The translations under genes were made by a program, and so were the position numbers. Source: Bog-473 sp963783965 (GTDB taxonomy: Bacteria > Actinomycetota > Acidimicrobiia > Acidimicrobiales > RAAP-2). From it: a stretch of DNA of 64,000 nucleotides. Below the pieces are notes generated by a model. It saw only the letters and a list, made by a program, of their open reading frames with translations, was not told the DNA's origin and ran no database searches. This document shows, in pieces, positions 35,053 through 42,180 of this stretch (positions are counted from its first letter, which is position 1; each line of letters opens with the position of its first letter). Where the stretch lies: NCBI GenBank assembly GCA_963783965.1, contig CAWAPQ010000002.1:62001-126000 (forward strand), written 5' to 3'.

Positions 35053-35523
35053 TCAGAAGGCCGCCCCGCCGCCGCCGGCGGACGAGCCGCCACTACTCCC
35101 GCTATTGCTGCTCGACGTGGTGGTGCCGCCCCCGACGTTGAGGTTGACGTTCATCCCCAACGCCTTGTGCCCGGGGATCGGGCAGTCCATGTCGTAGGCG
35201 CCCTTCTTGAGGGTCACGGTGAGCTTGGCGCTCTGCCCCGGTTGGATGTCCTTCGTCATGGCCATCTTGATGCCCGGCCCGGTGATCATGAGCGCGTGGG
35301 TGGTCTGCCCCTTGTTCTGGGCCACGAAGGTGTACTTGCCCGGCTTGAACGACTTCTTGGAGAGGGCGATGTGGAAGTCGGTCTCGACGGCCTTGACCGT
35401 GGTGACCTTGGTAGCGGCGGACGCCGGTGCGGCCGACAGGACGGTGGCGGCCAGGGTGGCTCCGGAGGCGGCGGCCAACGCGGCCAAGGGGACGGCGGCG
35501 ATGCGGGTGGCGATCGAGTGCAT
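35053..35523 (-). CDS. Secreted cupredoxin-like copper protein
   Basis: 156 residues. A signal peptide (AAVPLAALAAASGATLAATVLSAAPASA) precedes a small beta-sandwich. Likely type 1 copper ligands are the His in TTHALMI and the Cys, His and Met of MDCPIPGHKALGM, which keeps the C-x4-H-x4-M spacing of plastocyanin and sulfocyanin. A Gly/Ser/Thr-rich tail (GGGTTTSSSNSGSSGGSS) follows. It should carry electrons outside the cytoplasmic membrane. ATG 35523 with an upstream AGAGGA was chosen; the frame is open upstream but lacks signal-peptide character. Confidence 0.8.
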   Translation of the reverse strand: MHSIATRIAAVPLAALAAASGATLAATVLSAAPASAATKVTTVKAVETDFHIALSKKSFKPGKYTFVAQNKGQTTHALMITGPGIKMAMTKDIQPGQSAKLTVTLKKGAYDMDCPIPGHKALGMNVNLNVGGGTTTSSSNSGSSGGSSAGGGGAAF

Positions 35524-35782
35524 GGTGGTCCTCTGCGGTCGTTGTTGCTCTGATGTCACAGTGGTGCATACGGGCCAGACGCCGCTCGGGATTGTGCCCT
35601 CGGCCCATCCCGGCGGTCCCGACAGTCGCTGCCACCAGGACCGACGCAGCCTACCGGCGGTCCCGGCCGGCCACGGGGTCAGCCCCATCGGCCGGTGGAC
35701 CCACCCGTTCCGAGGGCCGGATGGTAAACTTTTGCGAGCAGCCCCCGAGCCCTGTCCTGGGCCGCGCACGACGAGGAGCTTC

Positions 35783-36640
35783 ATGTTCGACGGTCGTTGG
35801 CGAACAGCCGTCGACCGGACCACCGGTCCGGTCGGTGAGACTCTCCACCGCCATGGGATCACCGCTGACGTGCTCACCGCGACCGGCCTGGTGTCGGCCA
35901 CCGCGACGGCGGTGCTGGTGGCGTCGGGTCACCTCCACCTCGCCATCGTCTTCCTGATCATCACCGGCATGCACGACCTGTTCGACGGGCCGGTCGCCAA
36001 GGCGGCGGGCACGGCGTCGGTCCGCGGTGCCTTCTTCGACTCGGTCACCGACCGCATCGCCGACGCCGTCCTGATGTTCGGCTGCGCCTGGTACCTGCTG
36101 AACAAGGGCGACGGCCACCTGGCCCTGCTGCCCATGGCCATTCTGGCGGTGACCGCGCTCGTCTCCTACGAACGGGCCAAGGCGGAATCGCTCGGGCTCT
36201 CGGCCAAGGGCGGCCTCATGGAGCGGGGCGAGCGCATGTTCCTGCTCGGCGTCGCCTTCTTGAGCAGCGTCATCTTCGTGCCGGTGCTCTGGGTCCTGCT
36301 CGTCCTCGTCTCGTGCACCGCCATCGCCCGCTTCGTCAAGGTCTGGAACGCCGCGTCGGGACGCGACGCCGTCATCCGGCGCCGGATCGAGGCCTGGCGC
36401 GAGGGGCGGGTGGACTCGCGCTGGCGCGCCTGGCGCGAAGGGCGCGAGTCGGAGGGCGTGCCGCGGCGCGACCTGGCCCGGACGACGGGCGCCCCGGTCG
36501 GTCGCTGGCGGGCCCGCCGGCAGGAGTCGTTGAGCAGCCGTTCGGGCCGTACCCTGCGGGAACGCCGCCGCGCGGCCCGTGGGCACACGGGCAGCCCCGG
36601 CGCGCGCCGCACGACGCGCCGCACGCCACCACCGTCCTGA
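35783..36640 (+). CDS. pgsA: CDP-alcohol phosphatidyltransferase (phosphatidylinositol phosphate synthase-like)
   Basis: 285 residues. The CDP-alcohol transferase motif DG-x2-A-x9-G-x3-D-x3-D is present (DLFDGPVAKAAGTASVRG then FFDSVTDRIAD, residues 66-95), with Lys in place of the usual Arg after Ala. Five to six membrane helices follow. By position before an acyltransferase and pimA, it should make phosphatidylinositol phosphate, the anchor of PI-mannosides. The last 80 residues form a very basic Arg-rich tail (REGRVDSRWRAWREGRESEG) not found in the core family. ATG 35783 follows ACGAGGAGCT. Synteny with mycobacterial pgsA1 supports the symbol. Confidence 0.82.
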   Translation: MFDGRWRTAVDRTTGPVGETLHRHGITADVLTATGLVSATATAVLVASGHLHLAIVFLIITGMHDLFDGPVAKAAGTASVRGAFFDSVTDRIADAVLMFGCAWYLLNKGDGHLALLPMAILAVTALVSYERAKAESLGLSAKGGLMERGERMFLLGVAFLSSVIFVPVLWVLLVLVSCTAIARFVKVWNAASGRDAVIRRRIEAWREGRVDSRWRAWREGRESEGVPRRDLARTTGAPVGRWRARRQESLSSRSGRTLRERRRAARGHTGSPGARRTTRRTPPPS

Positions 36641-36662
36641 CCCAGGCCCTCTGCGTCCCGTC

Positions 36663-37586
36663 GTGACCGACGAGCCCGTCCGCGTCCGGCGCGCCACCAC
36701 CAAGTACCTCACCTACCGCGGCCTGGCTTCCGGCATGGGGCACATCCCCCTGCCGTTGGCCGACGGGGTGGCGCGGGCGGTGGCGCGGGTCATGGCGATC
36801 CGGGGCGGGCCGGCCGTCGCCATGAACGAGCGCCACATTCGGCGCGTCCTGGCCAGCGAGGGCGAAGGTGTCGAGCCCGATCCCGCCCTCGTGCGGCGTT
36901 TGACCAGGCGCAGTTTCGACTCCTACGCGCGGTACTGGTGCGACGGCGCCCGCCTGCCCTACGAGAACGAGGCCGGCGTACGTGCCCGCTGGCAGCTCCT
37001 GGCGGGGCGTGAGCACCTGCGCGCCGCCATGGACCGTGGACGCGGCATCGTCATGGCGTTGCCCCACGTGGGGAGCTGGGAGTGGGGCGGTTACTGGCTC
37101 GGGCTCGAGGGCATGCCGATGACGGCGGTGGTGGAGCGGCTCGAGCCCGAGGAGCTCTTCGAGTGGTTCGTCGGGCAGCGGGCCGCCATGGGGCTGACTG
37201 CGGTACCGCTCGGCGACGGCTCGAGTTCGGCACTCCTGCGGGCCCTCAAGGCGAATCGCATCGCCGGGCTCGTGAGCGACCGTGACCTGGTCGGCAACGG
37301 GGTCGAGGTCGAGTTCTTCGGGGAGAAGACCACGTTGCCGGCGGGCGCCGCCACCTTGGCGTTGCGTACCGGGGCGCCGCTGCTGCCCGTCGTCGTCTAC
37401 TCGGGCCCGGGGAACTGGCACACCGGCGTCGTGCACCCGCCTCTCGACACCTCCCGCCAGGGCCGGATGCGCGAGGACATCGTCCGCGTGACCCAGGACC
37501 TGGCCACCACGTTCGAGTACGACATCCGGGCCCACCCCGAGCAATGGCACATCTACCAGCCCAACTGGCCGAGCGACCCCCGATGA
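36663..37586 (+). CDS. Phosphatidylinositol mannoside acyltransferase (PatA-like)
   Basis: 307-residue member of the HtrB/LpxL acyltransferase superfamily. The catalytic H-x4-E motif is LPHVGSWEWGG (about residues 136-146). RDLVGNGVEVEFFGEKTTLPAGAATLAL and LPVVVYSGPGNWH are also typical. In the order pgsA - this gene - pimA, it matches mycobacterial Rv2611c (PatA), which acylates the mannose of PIM1 on the cytoplasmic face. GTG 36663 was chosen; upstream codons are a shadow of the pgsA tail. Its stop overlaps pimA (GATGA). Confidence 0.85.
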   Translation: MTDEPVRVRRATTKYLTYRGLASGMGHIPLPLADGVARAVARVMAIRGGPAVAMNERHIRRVLASEGEGVEPDPALVRRLTRRSFDSYARYWCDGARLPYENEAGVRARWQLLAGREHLRAAMDRGRGIVMALPHVGSWEWGGYWLGLEGMPMTAVVERLEPEELFEWFVGQRAAMGLTAVPLGDGSSSALLRALKANRIAGLVSDRDLVGNGVEVEFFGEKTTLPAGAATLALRTGAPLLPVVVYSGPGNWHTGVVHPPLDTSRQGRMREDIVRVTQDLATTFEYDIRAHPEQWHIYQPNWPSDPR

Positions 37587-38725
37587 GGATCGCCATGCTC
37601 TCGCCCTATGCACTGTCGAGCGTCGGGGGCGTGCAGGGGCAGGTCACCGGGCTGGCCCGCTCGCTGCGGGCCCAGGGCCACCAGGTGACGGTGGTGGCGC
37701 CGGCGCGGGACCGCGACCGGGTGCCCGACACGGTGGGGGACCACTACGTCATCGGCCGCCCCGCCGCGGTGCGCTCGAACGGGTCGGTGGCCCCGGTGGC
37801 GCCGTGGCCCACCGCGGCGGCCCGCGCCGAGCGCTTCATCCGCCACGGCGGCTTCGACGTGGTGCACGTGCACGAGCCCCTGGCGCCGATGGCGGCCTAC
37901 GGCCTGGTGCTGACCGCCCCGCTCCCGATGGTCGGCACCTACCACCGGGCCGGCGTGAGCCGATGGGTCCGCCCGCTGCATGCGCTGACCCAGCTCGTCG
38001 GCCGCCGGCTGCAGGTGCGGGTGGCGGTGTCCGAAGCCGCCCGCGCCACGGGGCAGAGCGAGGGCGGTGGCGAGTTCGAGGTCCTGTTCAACGGCGTCGA
38101 GATGCACCGGTTCGAGTCGGCGGCTCCGGTCCGGGACCCCGCGGGCCGTCCCGTGGTCCTGTTTCTCGGTCGCCACGAGCCGCGCAAGGGCCTGCCCGTC
38201 CTCCTCGACGCCTTCGCCAGGTTGCAGCGGTCCGCCGTCTTGTGGGTGGCCGGCGACGGGCCGGGCACCGAGGTGCAGCGCCGGCGGCAGCTGGCTTCGG
38301 ACCCGGTGCAGTGGCTGGGCCGGCTCTCCGACGAGGAGGTGGCGTCGCGACTGGCGGGAGCGGACGTGTTGTGCGCGCCGTCGCTGCAGGGTGAGTCCTT
38401 CGGCATGGTGCTGCTCGAGGGCATGGCTGCCGGCTGCGCGGTGGTGGCCTCCGACATCGAGGGCTATCACATGGCGGCCGGGGGCCACGCCACCCTCGTG
38501 CCCCCCGGCGACGCCTTCGCCCTGGCCGCGGCACTCGACACCGCCGTGGCGGAGGCGGGGACGGACGAGTCCAGCCAGGCCCGCAAGGAGGCCACCGAGT
38601 ACGCCCGGCGCCTGGTCGATGGACAGCCTGGCCGAGCGCTATCTCGACGCCTACGGACGGGCGATCGAGGCCTACCGCGCCGCGCGGTGATCGGAGCTGG
38701 TCGCAGCCGCGGCCCGGGGTGGTGA
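37583..38725 (+). CDS. pimA: Phosphatidylinositol alpha-mannosyltransferase PimA-like, 3' frameshift
   Basis: GT4 enzyme that transfers the first mannose from GDP-mannose to phosphatidylinositol. The N-terminus MRIAMLSPYALSSVGGVQGQV and GTYHRAG are PimA-like; VLFNGVEMHRFE, LGRHEPRKGLPVLLDA and APSLQGESFGMVLLEGMAAG form the donor site. After about residue 344 (ATEYARRL) the frame as read gives an Arg-rich tail ending at 38725. The +1 frame instead gives SMDSLAERYLDAYGRAIEAY ending at 38690, the expected C-terminal helix. One extra G near 38614-38615 explains this. ATG 37583 overlaps the acyltransferase stop. Confidence 0.87.
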   Translation: MRIAMLSPYALSSVGGVQGQVTGLARSLRAQGHQVTVVAPARDRDRVPDTVGDHYVIGRPAAVRSNGSVAPVAPWPTAAARAERFIRHGGFDVVHVHEPLAPMAAYGLVLTAPLPMVGTYHRAGVSRWVRPLHALTQLVGRRLQVRVAVSEAARATGQSEGGGEFEVLFNGVEMHRFESAAPVRDPAGRPVVLFLGRHEPRKGLPVLLDAFARLQRSAVLWVAGDGPGTEVQRRRQLASDPVQWLGRLSDEEVASRLAGADVLCAPSLQGESFGMVLLEGMAAGCAVVASDIEGYHMAAGGHATLVPPGDAFALAAALDTAVAEAGTDESSQARKEATEYARRLVDGQPGRALSRRLRTGDRGLPRRAVIGAGRSRGPGW

Positions 38726-38752
38726 GCGGCAGGTCGTAGGCTGCATGGCCTC

Positions 38753-39916
38753 ATGGCCGATCAGGAAGAGGGTTCGACATCCGGCGGCGGCAACCGGTCG
38801 GGCGGTGGCGGAAATGCCGGGGGCAATGGCGCCGGCCGCAGCCGCAACAGGAACCGCAACCGCAATCGGAGCCGTTCGTCCGGCGGCGGCAACGCGTCCG
38901 GCGGCGGCAACCGCTCCGGCAACAGCGCGAACGGACGGTCGAGCTCGAACGGGCAACGCAAGGGTCAAGGCCAAAGTGGTGGCAATCGCCAGGGCTCGGG
39001 CAAGGGTGGAGGGAACCGGTCGCAGTCGCGGTCGGGCTCGCGAGCGCGCAGCGGGCCGCCGCGGTCCGCCGTCGCCCTGGCGCCACCCCCACCGCTCGAA
39101 CCGCTCCATGTCCTGCCCACCCTCGGCGCCCCCCAGGTCTTCCCGGCCGAGGTGGCGGCCAATCGCCGCCGGGCCCTGACGTTGTGCGCGGTGGCGGCCG
39201 TGCTGCCGGCGCTGTTGCTCGGCGCGCTGGTGTGGGTGACGCTCTCCATGATCGTCGGCGTGGTGGTGTTCGTGGTCGCCGGGGCCGCGGTGATGTACGC
39301 GGTGTGGCGGCTCGCCCCGTCGGTCGCCCTGAACCGGATCGGCGCGGTGGCCATCGACGAACAGGACGAGACGCGCCTCTGGAACGTGACGGACGGCCTC
39401 TGCGCGACCTTCGGCTTGAGCATGCCGTCGCTCTACGTCCTCGACGACGACGTGCCCAACGCGTGCGCACTCGGCCGCGACACGAGGCGCTCGGTCGTCG
39501 TGGTGACCACCGGGCTCCTGCGCCGCCTCGATCCGATAGAGCTCGAGGGCGTCATCGCGCACGAGTTGGCGCACGTGAAGCGGGGCGACATCGGCGTCTC
39601 GTGCATCGGCATCACGTTGGCGCGCGTGTTCGGCGGCGCGTCCACGTTGCGGCGCTGCGTGGGGGAGAACCGGGAGTACCGGGCGGACGTGATCGGCGCC
39701 TCGGCCGTGCGCTTCCCCCGCGGCCTCCTCGGGGCGCTCCGGACCATGATGGGCGCGCCGGACCCGGCCGAGGGCTCGTTCTTCGCCTCGCCCGCCCGCT
39801 TCGGCCCCACCCGGTGGGTGTGGATCGACCCCTCGGTGGGGCACCGGGACGAGGTCCCGCTGCCCGGGGACCTCGATGCCACCTCGGTGAGGGCCGCCGC
39901 GTTGAGCGAGTGGTGA
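38753..39916 (+). CDS. M48 family (HtpX-like) membrane zinc metalloprotease with disordered N-terminus
   Basis: 387 residues. Residues 1-105 are low-complexity, rich in Gly, Ser, Asn and Arg (GRSRNRNRNRNRSRSS, repeated GGGN). Two transmembrane helices span residues 140-190. The peptidase M48 domain follows: zinc-binding IAHELAHVKRGD (about residue 265), and the third ligand in ENREYRAD. PNACALGRDTRRSVVVVTTGLL is the family substrate-groove strand. It probably degrades misfolded membrane proteins. It replaces the gene found between pimA and the pdx genes in mycobacteria. TAGGCT at 38737 may be its -10. Confidence 0.85.
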   Translation: MADQEEGSTSGGGNRSGGGGNAGGNGAGRSRNRNRNRNRSRSSGGGNASGGGNRSGNSANGRSSSNGQRKGQGQSGGNRQGSGKGGGNRSQSRSGSRARSGPPRSAVALAPPPPLEPLHVLPTLGAPQVFPAEVAANRRRALTLCAVAAVLPALLLGALVWVTLSMIVGVVVFVVAGAAVMYAVWRLAPSVALNRIGAVAIDEQDETRLWNVTDGLCATFGLSMPSLYVLDDDVPNACALGRDTRRSVVVVTTGLLRRLDPIELEGVIAHELAHVKRGDIGVSCIGITLARVFGGASTLRRCVGENREYRADVIGASAVRFPRGLLGALRTMMGAPDPAEGSFFASPARFGPTRWVWIDPSVGHRDEVPLPGDLDATSVRAAALSEW

Positions 39917-39939
39917 GAAGGGGCGGCCGGCCGGCCTCG

Positions 39940-39945
39940 TAGACT
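39940..39945 (+). promoter_or_regulatory. Putative -10 hexamer (TAGACT), leaderless pdxS
   Basis: TAGACT is followed by six bases (GGTTGG) and then the pdxS ATG, with no Shine-Dalgarno. The spacing places the transcription start at or next to the A of the ATG. The same hexamer and spacing occurs before miaB. Confidence 0.5.
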
Positions 39946-39951
39946 GGTTGG

Positions 39952-40827
39952 ATGACAACCGGGACCTTCACGGTGAAGCGGGGTTTGGCCGACATGCTGC
40001 GCGGCGGCGTCATCATGGACGTCGTCAACGCCGAGCAGGCCAAAATCGCCGAGGACGCCGGGGCGGTCTCGGTCATGGCGCTCGAGCGGGTGCCCTCCGA
40101 CATCCGACGGGACGGTGGCGTGGCGCGCATGAGCGACCCGGTGCTGATCGAGGGGATCATCGAGGCCGTCACGGTCCCGGTCATGGCCAAGGCGCGCATC
40201 GGGCACTTCGCCGAGGCCCAGGTGCTGCAGTCGCTCGGCGTCGACTTCATCGACGAGTCCGAGGTGCTGACGCCGGCCGACGAGGCGTACCACATCGACA
40301 AGTGGCCCTTCACCGTCCCGTTCGTCTGCGGCGCCACGAATCTCGGTGAGGCCCTGCGGCGCATGTCCGAGGGCGCCGCCATGATCCGCTCCAAGGGCGA
40401 GGCGGGCACCGGCAACATTGTGGAGGCGGTGCGCCACCTGCGCTCCATTCTGGGCACCATCCGTGCCCTGACCCAGGCCGACAGCGCCGAGCTCTACGGC
40501 TGGGCCAAGGAGCTCGGCGCGCCGATCGCGCTGGTACAGGAGATCGCCTCGTCCGGGAAGCTGCCCGTGCCGCTGTTCTGCGCCGGCGGGATCGCCACGC
40601 CCTCGGACGCCGCGCTCGTGATGCAGTTGGGCGCCGAAGCCGTCTTCGTCGGATCGGGCATCTTCAAGTCGTCGGACCCGGCCCGGATGGCCTCGGCCAT
40701 CGTCGAGGCCACGGCGCACTACACCGACGCCGAGCACGTGGCGAAGGTGTCGCGCGGCCTCGGCGAGGCGATGCGGGGTCTGGAGGCGTCGCAGTACGGC
40801 GAGCATCTCGCCGACCGGGGGTGGTAG
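39952..40827 (+). CDS. pdxS: Pyridoxal 5'-phosphate synthase, synthase subunit
   Basis: 291 residues, highly conserved TIM barrel that condenses ribose 5-phosphate, glyceraldehyde 3-phosphate and ammonia into PLP. VKRGLADMLRGGVIMDVVN, MALERVPSDIRRDGGVARMSDP and the schiff-base lysines in VMAKARIGHF and RSKGEAGTGN are diagnostic, as is CAGGIATPSDAALVMQLGAEAVFVGSGIF. It forms a dodecamer with PdxT glutaminase. The pdxT start overlaps its 3' end by 7 bp. Likely leaderless from TAGACT. Confidence 0.97.
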   Translation: MTTGTFTVKRGLADMLRGGVIMDVVNAEQAKIAEDAGAVSVMALERVPSDIRRDGGVARMSDPVLIEGIIEAVTVPVMAKARIGHFAEAQVLQSLGVDFIDESEVLTPADEAYHIDKWPFTVPFVCGATNLGEALRRMSEGAAMIRSKGEAGTGNIVEAVRHLRSILGTIRALTQADSAELYGWAKELGAPIALVQEIASSGKLPVPLFCAGGIATPSDAALVMQLGAEAVFVGSGIFKSSDPARMASAIVEATAHYTDAEHVAKVSRGLGEAMRGLEASQYGEHLADRGW

Positions 40828-41471
40828 CCGGCTCCTCCGCACAAGGGACGGGACCGGTCGTCGGGGTCCTCGACCTGCAGGGGGATGTACGTGAGCATCT
40901 GGCCGCGCTGGCCGAGGTCGGGTGCACCGGCCGGCCCGTCAAGTGGCCGGCCGACCTCGACGGCCTCTCCGGGCTGGTGCTGCCCGGTGGCGAGTCGACG
41001 ACCCTGTCCATGTTGCTCGAGTCCACGGGCCTGTTCGAGGCCGTGGCGCAACGGCTCGGTGACGCCGAGCACCCGCTTCCGCTCCTCGGGACATGTGCCG
41101 GACTCGTCCTGGTCTCCCGGGAGGTGCTCGACGGCCGTCCCGACCAGCGCACCTTCGGTGTGCTCGACGCCGTCGTCCGCCGGAACGGCTACGGGCGCCA
41201 GGACCGCTCCTTCGAGGCGGACGTCGCCTTCGGGTCCGGCGAGGGACCGCCCCTGCCCACCGTCTTCATCCGGGCCCCGCTGGTGGTCTCGGTCGCCGAC
41301 ACCGTCGAGGTCCTGGCCTCCCTCGACGGTGTGCCGGTCCTGGTACGCCAGGGCCCGGTGCTGGCCTCGTCGTTCCACCCCGAGCTCACGCCGGACCGGC
41401 GGATCCACGGCCTGTTCGCCGACATGTGCGGCCCGGATCGACCGGCGCCGGGGCTCTTCGCCTCCTCCTGA
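40821..41471 (+). CDS. pdxT: Pyridoxal 5'-phosphate synthase, glutaminase subunit
   Basis: 216 residues. Class I glutaminase that supplies ammonia to PdxS. VGVLDLQGDVREHLAAL, LVLPGGESTTLSMLL, LLGTCAGLVL (nucleophile Cys, about residue 92) and SSFHPELTPD (His-Glu pair, about residues 189-191) give the full triad. The GTG at 40821 overlaps the pdxS stop; a later GTG (residue 13) would give a more standard N-terminus. It converges with the glycerophosphodiesterase gene, with 6 bp between stops. Confidence 0.95.
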   Translation: MVAGSSAQGTGPVVGVLDLQGDVREHLAALAEVGCTGRPVKWPADLDGLSGLVLPGGESTTLSMLLESTGLFEAVAQRLGDAEHPLPLLGTCAGLVLVSREVLDGRPDQRTFGVLDAVVRRNGYGRQDRSFEADVAFGSGEGPPLPTVFIRAPLVVSVADTVEVLASLDGVPVLVRQGPVLASSFHPELTPDRRIHGLFADMCGPDRPAPGLFASS

Positions 41472-41477
41472 CCTGCC

Positions 41478-42155
41478 TCAGCGCCCGAGATGGGCGACCA
41501 GCGCGGCGATCCGGTTGCTCACCACCGCGTCCACGCCGGCCTCGACCGCCTGTGCCATCTCGTCGGGGGCGTCGACGGTCCAGGTCGAGACCCGCAGGCC
41601 GGCATCGTGCACCGCGGTCACCCCCTCGGGCGTGACCAACCCGAACCACGGGTTCCAGTACTCGGCCCGCAGGTCGCGCAGCAGGGCCAGCGGTGGTTCG
41701 GGGCCGTCGAGCCAGGTCAGCCCGATGCGGGCCTCGGCCGACTGCGCCCGCAATTGCTGCAGCGCCGCCACGTTGCCGGTGACGAAGAGGCAGCGGGGGA
41801 GGGCCCCCGCCGCCCGCACGGCCGCGAGCCCTCCGGACACCACCTCGCGCCGGGTGAAGTCGACCATCAACGGCAACGGGACCGCGTCGAGCACGTCGGC
41901 GAGGGTGGGGATGCGCACGTCGTCGTGACCCAGCGCGGCCACCTGGGCCAGGTCGACGTCGCCCACGGACACGTCGCGGTCCCACAGCCGCCCGAGCGTC
42001 TGGTCGTGCAGGACGACGATGGCGCCGTCGTGCGTCCGGCGCAGATCGATCTCCACCATGTCCGCCCCGAGGGCGGCCGCGGCGGCGAAGGCCGGCAGCG
42101 TGTTCTCCCGGTGGTCGACGGGCTCGCCCCGGTGGGCGATGGCGACGACGGGCAC
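41478..42155 (-). CDS. Glycerophosphodiester phosphodiesterase
   Basis: 225-residue GDPD-fold enzyme that releases sn-glycerol 3-phosphate from deacylated phospholipids. AHRGEPVDHRENTLPAF carries the catalytic His-Arg, ADMVEIDLRRTHDGAIVVLHDQTLGR the metal ligands (E-x-D) and second His, and TWTVDAPDEMAQAVEAGVDAVVSN closes the barrel. No signal peptide, so cytoplasmic. GTG 42155 was chosen because it avoids overlap with the upstream SGNH gene; the longer frame adds low-quality sequence. Same strand and 25 bp from that gene. Confidence 0.88.
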   Translation of the reverse strand: MPVVAIAHRGEPVDHRENTLPAFAAAAALGADMVEIDLRRTHDGAIVVLHDQTLGRLWDRDVSVGDVDLAQVAALGHDDVRIPTLADVLDAVPLPLMVDFTRREVVSGGLAAVRAAGALPRCLFVTGNVAALQQLRAQSAEARIGLTWLDGPEPPLALLRDLRAEYWNPWFGLVTPEGVTAVHDAGLRVSTWTVDAPDEMAQAVEAGVDAVVSNRIAALVAHLGR

Positions 42156-42180
42156 GGGGCCGGCGGGACGGGTCGAGCGC

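Noticed and set aside
35700..35782. TAAACT at 35723 as a promoter for pgsA
   Set aside because: No acceptable -35 at the right distance and the leader would be about 45 bases; evidence too thin to list as a feature.
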